Positions 52,573 through 61,179 of a stretch of 64,000 bases of DNA are shown here, piece by piece. How positions within the stretch are numbered: the stretch's first letter is position 1; the number at the start of each line of letters is the position of its first letter. Below the pieces are notes generated by a model, which saw nothing but the letters and a program-made list of their open reading frames with translations, was not told the origin of the DNA and did no database searches. Origin of the DNA: Tamlana carrageenivorans (GTDB lineage Bacteria; Bacteroidota; Bacteroidia; Flavobacteriales; Flavobacteriaceae); assembly GCF_002893765.1 (NCBI RefSeq), contig NZ_CP025938.1:1984001-2048000 (forward strand). Direction: 5' to 3'. A program made the position numbers and the translations under genes.

Positions 52573-53877
52573 TTGGATCCTGATCCTGCCAGTTTTATTG
52601 CACTTTTTGTTGCCGTAGATCTTCCCGTAGTTCTTGGCTTTGTTTTGTTATTTGTGCTCTTAGTGTGTTCTGCCTTAATTTCTGGTGCCGAAGTCGCACT
52701 TTTTTCATTAACTAGAACCGATATTGAAGAGGGTTTTGAAAATAAATCCCGAGCCATACAAATTATAGCCAAGCTTTTAGAGCGTCCCAAAAAACTATTG
52801 GCCACCATTTTGGTCGCTAATAATTTTATAAATATTGCCGTTGTTATTCTATTTGCCTTTTTGGGGGATATTTTATTCGAGCATATAGCGAGTCCAAAAC
52901 TTAAGTTTTTTGTAGAAGTTGTTGTCGTTACTTTTTTAATTTTACTGTTTGGTGAGATTTTACCAAAAATTTATGCCAGTAGAAACAACCTCAAATTTGC
53001 TGTTTTTATGGCTTATCCGTTAAGGGTGTTAGATGTTTTGTTGTCGCCAATAAGTTTACCAATGCGTAGTGTTACTTTAGCAATTCATAGTAAATTAGGT
53101 AGGCAAAAATCGAATATTAGTGTCGATCAACTTTCCCAAGCTTTAGAGCTTACCAGCGAGGAAGATACCACCAAAGAAGAACATAAAATTTTAAAAGGCA
53201 TTGTGTCGTTTGGAAATACCGATACCAAGCAAGTGATGCGCCCAAGAATTGATATTTTTGCTTTAAACATCGAACAGAAATATGCCGATATTATGCCCGA
53301 AGTGATTGCTAACGGCTACTCGCGAATTCCCGTGTATCGCGATAATATCGATACCATAGAAGGCATCTTGTATGTAAAAGACTTATTGCCTTATATCGAT
53401 AGAAAACAATTTGATTGGACGAGTTTGTTACGCGATCCGTTTTTTGTGCCAGAAAACAAAAAGTTGGATGATTTAATGACCGAATTCCAAGAAAAGAAAG
53501 TGCATTTAGCGGTTGTGGTTGATGAGTATGGCGGCACATCGGGACTTATTTCATTAGAAGATATCATCGAAGAAATTGTTGGTGATATTAGTGATGAGTT
53601 TGACGATGAAGATTTGACTTATTCGAAATTGGACGAAAACAATTATGTTTTTGAAGGCAAAACAGCCTTAAAAGATTTTTATAAGATTATTAAAATGGAC
53701 GACGAAACGGTTTTCGAATCAAACAAAGGTGAAGCCGAAACAGTAGCCGGCTTTGTTTTAGAGATCTCTGGAAGTTTTCCAAAATTAAACAGTAAAATAA
53801 ATTTCGAAAATTACGTTTTTACTATTGAAGCGCTCGATAAAAAACGCATCAAGCTTGTAAAATTTACAATACTATAA
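52573..53877 (+). CDS. gldE: Gliding motility-associated protein GldE (CorC/HlyC-CNNM type)
   Basis: 434 residues from TTG at 52573 (LDPDPASFIALF; homologues begin similarly). N-terminal hydrophobic segments (FVLLFVLLVCSALISGAEVALFSLTRTDIEEG) form a CNNM domain. Two CBS modules follow (TKQVMRPRIDIFAL...RDNIDTIEGILYVKDLLPYI and AVVVDEYGGTSGLISLEDIIEEIVGDI). The C-terminal part is a transporter-associated domain. GldE is a membrane protein linked to gliding with GldD; ion transport is implied by relatives but not proven. Stop and gldD start are adjacent (ATAAATG). Confidence 0.93.
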   Translation: MDPDPASFIALFVAVDLPVVLGFVLLFVLLVCSALISGAEVALFSLTRTDIEEGFENKSRAIQIIAKLLERPKKLLATILVANNFINIAVVILFAFLGDILFEHIASPKLKFFVEVVVVTFLILLFGEILPKIYASRNNLKFAVFMAYPLRVLDVLLSPISLPMRSVTLAIHSKLGRQKSNISVDQLSQALELTSEEDTTKEEHKILKGIVSFGNTDTKQVMRPRIDIFALNIEQKYADIMPEVIANGYSRIPVYRDNIDTIEGILYVKDLLPYIDRKQFDWTSLLRDPFFVPENKKLDDLMTEFQEKKVHLAVVVDEYGGTSGLISLEDIIEEIVGDISDEFDDEDLTYSKLDENNYVFEGKTALKDFYKIIKMDDETVFESNKGEAETVAGFVLEISGSFPKLNSKINFENYVFTIEALDKKRIKLVKFTIL

Positions 53878-54459
53878 ATGAAGAAAATAATATACGTTTT
53901 GGTTCTGGTACTTTGCTTTTTTTCTTGTGAAGAAGATCATGTCCCTAAGCCTAACGGATTTTTACGATTAGAATATCCAGAGGCCGTGTATAAGACATCC
54001 ACCTTCGATATGCCGGTTACTTTTGAAATTAACGAACTTGCCTCAAAAATAAAATTTCAAAAAGTTGAAGCCCCAACCGAGAGTTATGGTGTTAATTTGG
54101 AATATCCATCGTTAAAAGGGACGGTGTTTTTAACCTACAAGTCGATTGAGAATAGCGAAGAGAATTTAAAGGATTTCCTTAGAGATGCCCAAAACTTCAC
54201 CCAAAAACATACCATTAAGGCCGATGAAATTCCAGTAAGACCTTACGAGAATTTTAAGCGTAAAGTTTATGGCGCTTTCGCGGAAGTAAAAGGCGATGTG
54301 GCTTCGCCAGCGCAGTTTTATGTGACCGATAGTGTACAGCATTTTTTAACTGGTTCGCTGTATTTTTATGCCAAACCGAATTACGATTCTATTTTACCTG
54401 CCGCACATTATATTGAAAAAGATATTCGTCATATTATGGAAACCGTAAAGTGGAAGTAA
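53878..54459 (+). CDS. gldD: Gliding motility lipoprotein GldD
   Basis: 193 residues. The signal MKKIIYVLVLVLCFFSC has lipobox Cys17. PNGFLRLEYPEAVYKTSTFDMPVTFEI and YPSLKGTVFLTYKSIENSEENL are the family blocks. GldD is an essential gliding lipoprotein in Flavobacterium, associated with type IX secretion and motility. The gene starts directly after the gldE stop. A long palindrome follows 81 bases later. Confidence 0.93.
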   Translation: MKKIIYVLVLVLCFFSCEEDHVPKPNGFLRLEYPEAVYKTSTFDMPVTFEINELASKIKFQKVEAPTESYGVNLEYPSLKGTVFLTYKSIENSEENLKDFLRDAQNFTQKHTIKADEIPVRPYENFKRKVYGAFAEVKGDVASPAQFYVTDSVQHFLTGSLYFYAKPNYDSILPAAHYIEKDIRHIMETVKWK

Positions 54460-54540
54460 AGAAGGCGAAGTTTCCTGATTACTTTTGAGATTGGCTTTTG
54501 AGCTTTCTGTGCTGAATGTTTACTTTTTATGGAAATAGAA

Positions 54541-54678
54541 AGAGGCTGTCTTAAAAGCCTTTTTCACGTCAATCTGAATTTATTTCAGATTCTCATAACA
54601 TTGAATTTCAAAATCATGAGATGCTGTGTCGAGCACAGAATGACGCTTGTTATAACTTTTCAAACAGCCTCTTTTTTT
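54541..54678. repeat. Long imperfect palindrome, family II copy 2
   Basis: AGAGGCTGTCTTAAAAG at 54541 pairs with CTTTTCAAACAGCCTCT ending at 54672, and a T-run follows. Inner arms include AATCTGAA/TTCAGATT and TCTCATAA/ATCATGAGA. It is inverted relative to 44655-44787 and similar along most of its length. It lies between convergent genes. Confidence 0.82.
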
Positions 54679-54705
54679 ATAAATTTAAATAGATGTTTTA
54701 TCTAT

Positions 54706-55212
54706 TTAAGCAGCTTTTTTAGTGCAACAAGCTTTGTCGCAATTTTCTTTACAAGCTATTTTTTTCGGGTTTTCCTTATCGGATTTGCAACAGTTGCCTT
54801 TACAATCGGCTCCACAAGCTTTCTTTGCTGTTGAAAAATCGTCAACAGTTTTCATGTCATGAACCGAATAAGTGTCTGAAACGTTTACTACCGTTTCTTC
54901 TAATGATGCTGGTGTTACCTTAGCCTCATCATACTCAACCATGGCTAATTTGTTGTCAAAATCTACTTTAGCCGATTTTACACCGTCCATTTTAGTGATT
55001 TTCTTTTGAATTTGAGCAGCGCAGCCCATAGCGCAGGTCATACCTTCAATGGTAAATTCTGCTTTAGCGTAAGTCGCGTTAGGGTCTAATGCCTTTGTAG
55101 TTTCTGTAGCTGTTTCAACTTCAACAGTTTTAACTTCAGCATTTTTGTTTTTACAACTAATTGTAAAAGTTGCAATTAAAGTAAGTATTAAAAAGTGTTT
55201 TAAAGTTTTCAT
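54706..55212 (-). CDS. Heavy-metal-associated (HMA) domain lipoprotein with Cys-rich tail
   Basis: 168 residues from the ATG at 55212; the in-frame start at 55239 would put nine polar residues before the signal. Signal MKTLKHFLILTLIATFTISC, lipobox Cys20. HMA domain about 50-120 with GMTCAMGCAAQIQKKI (C60 and C64; one residue more between them than the usual CxxC). The tail 130-168 has eight Cys at 133, 137, 141, 142, 154, 158, 162 and 163. The protein probably binds Cu, Zn or similar at the periplasmic face. Two metal sites of different type in one lipoprotein is unusual. Confidence 0.85.
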   Translation of the reverse strand: MKTLKHFLILTLIATFTISCKNKNAEVKTVEVETATETTKALDPNATYAKAEFTIEGMTCAMGCAAQIQKKITKMDGVKSAKVDFDNKLAMVEYDEAKVTPASLEETVVNVSDTYSVHDMKTVDDFSTAKKACGADCKGNCCKSDKENPKKIACKENCDKACCTKKAA

Positions 55213-55450
55213 AAGTTCTCGAAAATAATGTTTCAGCAAAGCTACTAAATTAACCTATTTTATTGTGTTAAATAAATTAGGATTTGTGTCACCTATGCAG
55301 CGCAATAAAGGTTGATATTTTTGTAAAAACACCATGATTAATTGTAAGTTAACCAGTAAGTTGCTTGGTTTTTAAGTCTGTATTTATCTAGGGATTGGTG
55401 GTTTTATATAAAAAGCTGCGAAAAATATTCGTCATTAATAAGTAAAACAT

Positions 55451-55480
55451 TTGTAGTTTAATTAATTAGAAGTATATTTG
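55451..55480 (+). promoter_or_regulatory. Promoter of rplU-rpmA
   Basis: TTG at 55451-55453 and TATATTTG at 55473-55480 are 19 bases apart, a full consensus match. The rplU ATG follows at 55523. Confidence 0.78.
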
Positions 55481-55522
55481 CACTCATTTTTGAACAAAAT
55501 TAATAAATAAAAACGTTACGCT

Positions 55523-56023
55523 ATGTACGCAATTGTAGAGATAGCAGGGCAACAATTTAAAGTTGAAAAAGACCAAAAAGTTTTTGTTAACCGTTTACAA
55601 ACTGAAGAAGGTAAGGAAGTTTCTTTCGATAACGTTCTTTTAGTAGGTGAAGGTGACAATGTTACTGTAGGCGCCCCAGCTATAGACGGAGCTCAAGTAG
55701 GAGCCAAAGTCTTAAAGCACCTTAAAGGTGATAAAGTTATAGTTTTTAAGAAGAAAAGACGTAAAGGATACCGTGTGAAAAACGGTCACCGTCAATCTTT
55801 AACAGAAATTGTAATTGAAAGTATTACTGCTTCTGGAGCTAAAAAAGCTGCCCCAGCTAAAGCAGAAAAGAAAGCAGAGCCTAAGGCTGAAGCACCAAAA
55901 GTTGAAGAGTCTCAAGATTTGAGTAAATTAACTGTTGCTGAATTAAAAACTTTAGCAAAAGAAAAAGGTGTTGAAGGAATATCTTCAATGAAGAAAGCCG
56001 AATTAATTGCTGCTTTAAGTTAA
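55523..56023 (+). CDS. rplU: 50S ribosomal protein L21 with C-terminal extension
   Basis: 166 residues. The first ~102 are L21: [61 protein letters not shown]. Then a Lys/Ala/Glu linker ([20 protein letters not shown]) and a small helical module, residues about 133-166 ([20 protein letters not shown]...[10 protein letters not shown]), like the SAP/Rho N-terminal fold. Standard L21 is about 100 residues. The extension is known from several Bacteroidota. It precedes rpmA as in most bacteria. Confidence 0.95.
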   Translation: MYAIVEIAGQQFKVEKDQKVFVNRLQTEEGKEVSFDNVLLVGEGDNVTVGAPAIDGAQVGAKVLKHLKGDKVIVFKKKRRKGYRVKNGHRQSLTEIVIESITASGAKKAAPAKAEKKAEPKAEAPKVEESQDLSKLTVAELKTLAKEKGVEGISSMKKAELIAALS

Positions 56024-56048
56024 TTTTAAAATCTAAAATCGAAATAAA

Positions 56049-56309
56049 ATGGCACATAAAAAAGGAGTCGGAAGTTCGAAAAATGGTAGAGAATCAGAAT
56101 CGAAACGTCTAGGCGTTAAAATTTTTGGTGGTCAAGCTGCTATTGCTGGAAACATTATCATAAGACAACGTGGTAATACACATCACCCAGGTGAAAATGT
56201 ATACCAAGGAAAAGACCATACTTTACACGCTAAAGTTGATGGACTTGTGAAATTTACAAAGAAAAAAGATAATAAATCTTACGTTTCTATCGAGCCTTTC
56301 GAGGCTTAA
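56049..56309 (+). CDS. rpmA: 50S ribosomal protein L27
   Basis: 86 residues: [56 protein letters not shown]. Typical L27 near the peptidyl-transferase centre. It lies 25 bases after rplU, followed by a strong terminator. Confidence 0.98.
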   Translation: MAHKKGVGSSKNGRESESKRLGVKIFGGQAAIAGNIIIRQRGNTHHPGENVYQGKDHTLHAKVDGLVKFTKKKDNKSYVSIEPFEA

Positions 56310-56329
56310 GAAATTTTTCTTAAAATATT

Positions 56330-56366
56330 AAAAAGCCCTTTCTGTTTTTCAGAAAGGGCTTTTTGT
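56330..56366 (+). terminator. Terminator of rplU-rpmA
   Basis: AAAAAGCCCTTTCTG (56330-56344) pairs perfectly with CAGAAAGGGCTTTTT (56350-56364) over a TTTTT loop. Confidence 0.95.
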
Positions 56367-56463
56367 GTTTACCAGTATTTTTAATCTAAACATAGTTTTT
56401 TAGTGATGTTTTGTTAATGTCTAGAGGTTTACTTTATATCCATTTGTAAATCAGAAAAATACC

Positions 56464-58032
56464 GTGAACTTAATTAAAAACCTGCTTTATATTAGTGTTT
56501 TTGCCACAACGTCGTTGTTACCTGCCCAAAACAAAAATGCCCTCGCTCATGAAACAAAAATAAACCGTATTAAAAACGCCCTTAATCGTGCCGAACAATT
56601 GGAAGATTCGGTTAAAATGGCTCAAGAACATGTGCATTTGGCTAATTACTACAAAAATTTAGGTTTAGAAAGTGAGGCCTTAAAAAATTATAGAGAGGCA
56701 CAAGCACTCTATAAAAAAAAGGATACCTTCTATATTGACGTTAATAATAATATGGCTTCCATTCATCATAAATTAAAAAACTTTGACGATGCTATTTTAT
56801 ATCTCAACGAAAGCGTTAACCTATCTAAAAACATGTTTTATCAAAAAGGACTTGCTACGGCTAGTACCTTATTAGGAGGCGTCGCCGAAAAACAAGAAAA
56901 TTACCAAGAGGCCTTGTCTTACCAATATACCAGTTTGGAAATTTTTCAAGCATTAAAAGACAGTACTGGCCTAGCTATTACCAACGAAAATATTGGAAGT
57001 ATTTATGAAGATTTGGAGCAATTCGATAAAGCGTACAGCTATTTTAAAAAAGCCTACGATTATGAGTCTAACGAAACCTCAGACCTAAAAATTAATATTT
57101 TAAACAATCTTGGCGATGTTAATAGAAAACGAGGTCATATTAAAAAATCACTACAATATACTCAGCAAGCCTTAAATCTTGCTAGACGCACGCATAATAT
57201 TGAACAAGAAGAAAGCGGATTAAAAGATTTAGCTCGTGCCTATGCCGAAATGGGGAATTACAAAGAAGCTTATCATTGTCTAAACAAACAAAAGGTTTTA
57301 AACGATAAAGCCTTTAAACGAAGAAATGTCGATTTGGTGAGTGCTATGGAAGTGCTATACCATGTTAAAGAAAAGGAAGCCGAGCTTGGTTTGCTTAACA
57401 AGCAAAATCAAATTAATAAAACACGACAATTTGCCATTGTCATAGCTAGTTGTGCCATGTTTATTGTTTTTATAGTTTGGTTGGTGTATTTAAAGAAGCG
57501 CAAAAAACAAGAACAAAACATCTCGAAATATAAGCAGCAAATTCTTCAAGCCGATTTGGATATTAAAATTGCCCAAGAAGCGTCACTAAAACGTGAAATC
57601 GAATCCAAAATATCTGCCTTAACTAATTACAGTCTCCATATCGCTCATAAAAACAAAATGCTTTCTCATGTTTCAAAAACCTTAAACAATTTGAAAAATA
57701 GAAATCCCGATTTTGTAAAATCAAAAATTGAAAGCTTAGCCAAAGACATCGATTTCGATTTGACTCGTGGTAATGAGTGGGCCGAACTTATGGGGTACTT
57801 TGGGAAAATTCATCCTAACTTTTTTGAAAATTTAAAATCGGAAGTTAACACGGCCTTGTCGACCTCAGAATTGCGACTTTGTATGTTATTGCGTTTAAAC
57901 TTAACGTCAAAAGAGATCGCTTCTATTCTTCATATCACAGCCGAAAGTGTTCGTATTGCGCGTTATAGGCTTCGAAAAAAACTTCCTATCGATTCGAAGG
58001 TCGATTTGCAAGCCTATTTGCTGAGTCTTTAA
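56464..58032 (+). CDS. Membrane TPR protein with C-terminal LuxR-like helix-turn-helix
   Basis: 522 residues from GTG at 56464 (signal MNLIKNLLYISVFATTSLLPAQ). Periplasmic TPR repeats from about 30 to 290 (ALKNYREAQALYKKKD; AITNENIGSIYEDLEQFDKAYSYFKKAYDYE). One membrane segment near 323-345 (FAIVIASCAMFIVFIVWLVYLKK). Then a cytoplasmic coiled coil and a C-terminal HTH (SELRLCMLLRLNLTSKEIASILHITAESVRIARYRLRKKL). This is a Bacteroidota one-piece sensor-regulator plan. Its neighbour TBDR and phytase genes suggest control of them, which is inference. The ATG starts inside the signal are absent, supporting the GTG. Confidence 0.85.
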   Translation: MNLIKNLLYISVFATTSLLPAQNKNALAHETKINRIKNALNRAEQLEDSVKMAQEHVHLANYYKNLGLESEALKNYREAQALYKKKDTFYIDVNNNMASIHHKLKNFDDAILYLNESVNLSKNMFYQKGLATASTLLGGVAEKQENYQEALSYQYTSLEIFQALKDSTGLAITNENIGSIYEDLEQFDKAYSYFKKAYDYESNETSDLKINILNNLGDVNRKRGHIKKSLQYTQQALNLARRTHNIEQEESGLKDLARAYAEMGNYKEAYHCLNKQKVLNDKAFKRRNVDLVSAMEVLYHVKEKEAELGLLNKQNQINKTRQFAIVIASCAMFIVFIVWLVYLKKRKKQEQNISKYKQQILQADLDIKIAQEASLKREIESKISALTNYSLHIAHKNKMLSHVSKTLNNLKNRNPDFVKSKIESLAKDIDFDLTRGNEWAELMGYFGKIHPNFFENLKSEVNTALSTSELRLCMLLRLNLTSKEIASILHITAESVRIARYRLRKKLPIDSKVDLQAYLLSL

Positions 58033-58186
58033 GCATGTTTCATAAAGTTTAATCCCATGTTAAGGGTAGGTTAATGTTGCTATGCAATAACGCTTATTTG
58101 GGGCTCTAAGTTACCTTTTGTTAATACAGATTTTAGATTAAAACCATCCTTGACATCTAGTTTTGTTCGAAACAAAAAATACTAAC

Positions 58187-61024
58187 ATGATGAAAAAACA
58201 GTATGCATTATTATTAACCATAATGTGTTTTTCGTTTTGGGGTTTTGCTCAAAATGGAAATATTCAAGGAAAAGTGATCGATGAGAATGGGCTTTCTGTT
58301 CCTTATAGTAACGTAATTATTGAATCTTTAAGCAAAGGGAATTTATCGGATGAAGATGGGAAATTTACTATTATAGATGTTCCTGCTGGCCAGCATGCCT
58401 TAAAAATAACTTATATAGGTTATACAACCGCCGAAACCATGGTTGATGTTATGGCCGGACAAACAGCCGAGCTTGTTATTGTTATTAGACCAACATCGGT
58501 AGCTCTAGAGGGTGTTTTAATTACAGGATACAATAGTGGACAGGCTAAAGCGTTAAACGCACAGAAAAACAAGGCTAACATTACTAACATTGTGTCTACC
58601 GACCAAATTGGTAAATTTCCAGACTCAAATATTGGTGATGCGGTTAAACGTATTCCTGGCATAACTATGCAAGTCGATCAAGGTGAGGCTAGAAACATTA
58701 TTGTACGCGGTTTAGCGCCTCAATTAAACTCGGTAACTTTAAACGGAAGTCGTATACCATCGGCCGAAGGTGATAACCGAAATGTACAAATGGATTTAAT
58801 TCCAGCCGATATGATTCAACTTATCGAAGTAAGTAAAGCCGTAACTCCAGATATGGATGCCGATGCCTTAGGGGGATCTGTAAACTTAGTAACCAGAACA
58901 TCGCCAGAAGGATTCAGGTTATCTGCAACTGCGGGATCTGGTGTTAACTTTATTTCAGAAAAAAGAATTTTAAACGGTTCTTTTTTGTTAGGGGATCGTA
59001 GTAAAAATGATAAATTTGGTTGGATGCTTTCGGCTTCTATTAACGATAACGATTTTGGGTCTCATGATGTGGAAGCAGAATGGTCGGATGAATTTGAATA
59101 TTTCAACGGTAGCGATGTTGAAGAAGTTGATGTCGATCCGTATGTAAATGTGTATGAGCAGCGTAACTACATCGTTCAACGTGTAAGAAGGAGTTTTTCA
59201 GCAAACTTTGATTACGATTTTGATGCCAATAATAGTATCTACTTAAAAACCATATACAATTGGAGAGACGATCGTGAAAACCGTTATGTTTTAGAACATG
59301 AGATTTTAGATGCTGAAGATATCGAAATAGGGGATTTTGATATTACAAATAACATACCTACACGTTTCCCGGTTGAAGTAAAAAGAGAAACCAAAGGTGG
59401 TATTGATAATAACCGTAACAAAAACACGCGTTTAGAAGATCAACGTATGCAAAATTACAATTTAGGTGGTAACCATTTAGTGGGTAAATTAAAAGTTGAT
59501 TGGATGGGATCTTACGCCAAGGCTTCAGAAGAACGCTTAAACGAGCGTTATGCAGTGTTCCAGTCTGAATATATCATTAATAACGATATTTCTAATTCTA
59601 GATACCCGCTATTTACGGCTACGAAACCTAGTGATGCTAATGATTTATCGGCTTTCGAATATGATGAAATTACGGAAGAAAATCAATATACCGAAGAACA
59701 GGATATCAATACCTTTTTAAACTTTGAATGGCCTTTAGATTTATTCGGACAAGGAGAAGGAACTATTAAATTTGGAGGTCGTGGCCGTTTTAAGAATAAA
59801 AACAGAAACAACGACTTTTTTGAAATTGATTTAGAAGCACAATATCCTACACTTGCCGATGTGCCTACGCAGGATTTAACAGATCGCAACTATTTAGTAG
59901 GAAGTAAATATAAAGCGGGTTCATACGCTTCAAAAGCTTGGCTAGGTAGCTTAAACTTAATGGGAGGTGACCCGGTTCCAGATGAGTATTTGCGTGAAAA
60001 TTTCGATGTTAAAGAAGATGTATATGCAGCATATCTTATGGCTAATCAGAAATTAACGAGAAATTTAAGCGTTATTTTAGGGGTAAGACTAGAAAGCACT
60101 AACTTAACGGCAACGGGTAACGAAATTGAAGATGAAGATACTTTTATTCGCGAAGTAACTCGAAAAAGTTCATATAGTAATGTGCTGCCTGGTTTACACT
60201 TTAAATTTAATGCTTCCGAAGCTACGGTTTTACGTTTTGCATGGACCAACACATTGGCTAGACCTAACTACGTAGATATTGTGCCTACGGTAGATATCGT
60301 TCACAGTGATTCTGAAATTTTTATTGGAAATCCAGACTTAGATCCAACAACGTCTATGAACTTCGATATTATGGCAGAGCACTACTTTAAAAGTGTTGGT
60401 ATCATCTCAGGTGGAGCCTTCTATAAAAACATCAAAAAATTTATTTACACTTCACAATATGAAACTGAAGACGATAGCTTTGGAAATGGAACCACTGGGT
60501 ACGATGTCTATCAGCCTTTAAATGGCGATAAAGCTTCTGTTTTTGGTATGGAATTCTCTTTCCAACGTCAGTTAGATTTCTTGCCAGGTTTTGCTAAAAA
60601 CTTTAGTGTTTATGCTAACTACACACACGTAGCATCGGATGCTGAAGGGATAAAAAATGAAGATGGCGAGGAGCGTTCGGATTTGGATTTACCTAACACA
60701 GCACCAAACATATTTAATGGTTCTTTAGGTTATAGCGATAAAACGTTTAGTGCCAGATTATCGGCAAACTTCTCTGATGCTTATATTGATGAAATTGGTG
60801 GGAATGCCTTTGAAGATAGATACTACGATCAACAGTTTTTCTTAGATTTTAACGCTGGTTTTAATATTACCGATAACTTAAGTGTTTATGCCGATTTAAA
60901 TAACATCACCAATCAACCATTACGTTATTTTCAAGGTCATAAAGATAGAACCATGCAAGCTGAATTTTATGGAAGACGCTTCACATGTGGTATTAAATAC
61001 GATTTATTTAAAAGAAAGAAATAA
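58187..61024 (+). CDS. TonB-dependent receptor with CarboxypepD_reg-like N-domain
   Basis: 945 residues from the ATG at 58187 (MMKKQYALLLTIMCFSFWGFAQ signal; a TTG at 58163 would add eight residues and is rejected). An N-terminal carboxypeptidase-regulatory-like domain (IQGKVIDENGLSVPYSNVIIES...YIGYTTAETMV) precedes the plug (NIGDAVKRIPGITMQVDQGEARNIIVRGLAPQLNSVTLNGSR). A 22-strand barrel follows, ending FYGRRFTCGIKYDLF. No SusD partner gene follows. The next gene is a phytase, so import of phytate or its products is the best guess. Confidence 0.93.
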   Translation: MMKKQYALLLTIMCFSFWGFAQNGNIQGKVIDENGLSVPYSNVIIESLSKGNLSDEDGKFTIIDVPAGQHALKITYIGYTTAETMVDVMAGQTAELVIVIRPTSVALEGVLITGYNSGQAKALNAQKNKANITNIVSTDQIGKFPDSNIGDAVKRIPGITMQVDQGEARNIIVRGLAPQLNSVTLNGSRIPSAEGDNRNVQMDLIPADMIQLIEVSKAVTPDMDADALGGSVNLVTRTSPEGFRLSATAGSGVNFISEKRILNGSFLLGDRSKNDKFGWMLSASINDNDFGSHDVEAEWSDEFEYFNGSDVEEVDVDPYVNVYEQRNYIVQRVRRSFSANFDYDFDANNSIYLKTIYNWRDDRENRYVLEHEILDAEDIEIGDFDITNNIPTRFPVEVKRETKGGIDNNRNKNTRLEDQRMQNYNLGGNHLVGKLKVDWMGSYAKASEERLNERYAVFQSEYIINNDISNSRYPLFTATKPSDANDLSAFEYDEITEENQYTEEQDINTFLNFEWPLDLFGQGEGTIKFGGRGRFKNKNRNNDFFEIDLEAQYPTLADVPTQDLTDRNYLVGSKYKAGSYASKAWLGSLNLMGGDPVPDEYLRENFDVKEDVYAAYLMANQKLTRNLSVILGVRLESTNLTATGNEIEDEDTFIREVTRKSSYSNVLPGLHFKFNASEATVLRFAWTNTLARPNYVDIVPTVDIVHSDSEIFIGNPDLDPTTSMNFDIMAEHYFKSVGIISGGAFYKNIKKFIYTSQYETEDDSFGNGTTGYDVYQPLNGDKASVFGMEFSFQRQLDFLPGFAKNFSVYANYTHVASDAEGIKNEDGEERSDLDLPNTAPNIFNGSLGYSDKTFSARLSANFSDAYIDEIGGNAFEDRYYDQQFFLDFNAGFNITDNLSVYADLNNITNQPLRYFQGHKDRTMQAEFYGRRFTCGIKYDLFKRKK

Positions 61025-61036
61025 AATATAAATTGG

Positions 61037-61168
61037 AGGCTGACTAAAAAGTCAATTAGATTTGATTTATCTGGTTGAGCTTGTCGAAACCTAAGTTAAG
61101 AATGGGTTTTTAAAATATTTCTACCCGCTCAATATAACAACAAGGATGATTTTTAGTCGGCCTCTTTT
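61037..61168. repeat. Long imperfect palindrome, family I copy 2
   Basis: AGGCTGACTAAAAA (61037-61050) pairs with TTTTTAGTCGGCCT (61150-61163), followed by CTTTT. Homologous and inverted relative to 27611-27744: both have TCCTTG, ATATTG, GAAATATTT and, in this copy's reverse strand, TTCGACAAGCTCAACCAGAT. Here it lies between two genes on the same strand, so it may reduce read-through into the phytase gene. Confidence 0.8.
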
Positions 61169-61179
61169 AAAAGAAATTA

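Noticed and set aside
58050..58130. Pho-box-like GTTAA repeats before the receptor/phytase genes
   Set aside because: GTTAAGGGTAGGTTAATG and later TGTTAA occur, but spacing does not match a known box and the motif is expected by chance in AT-rich DNA.
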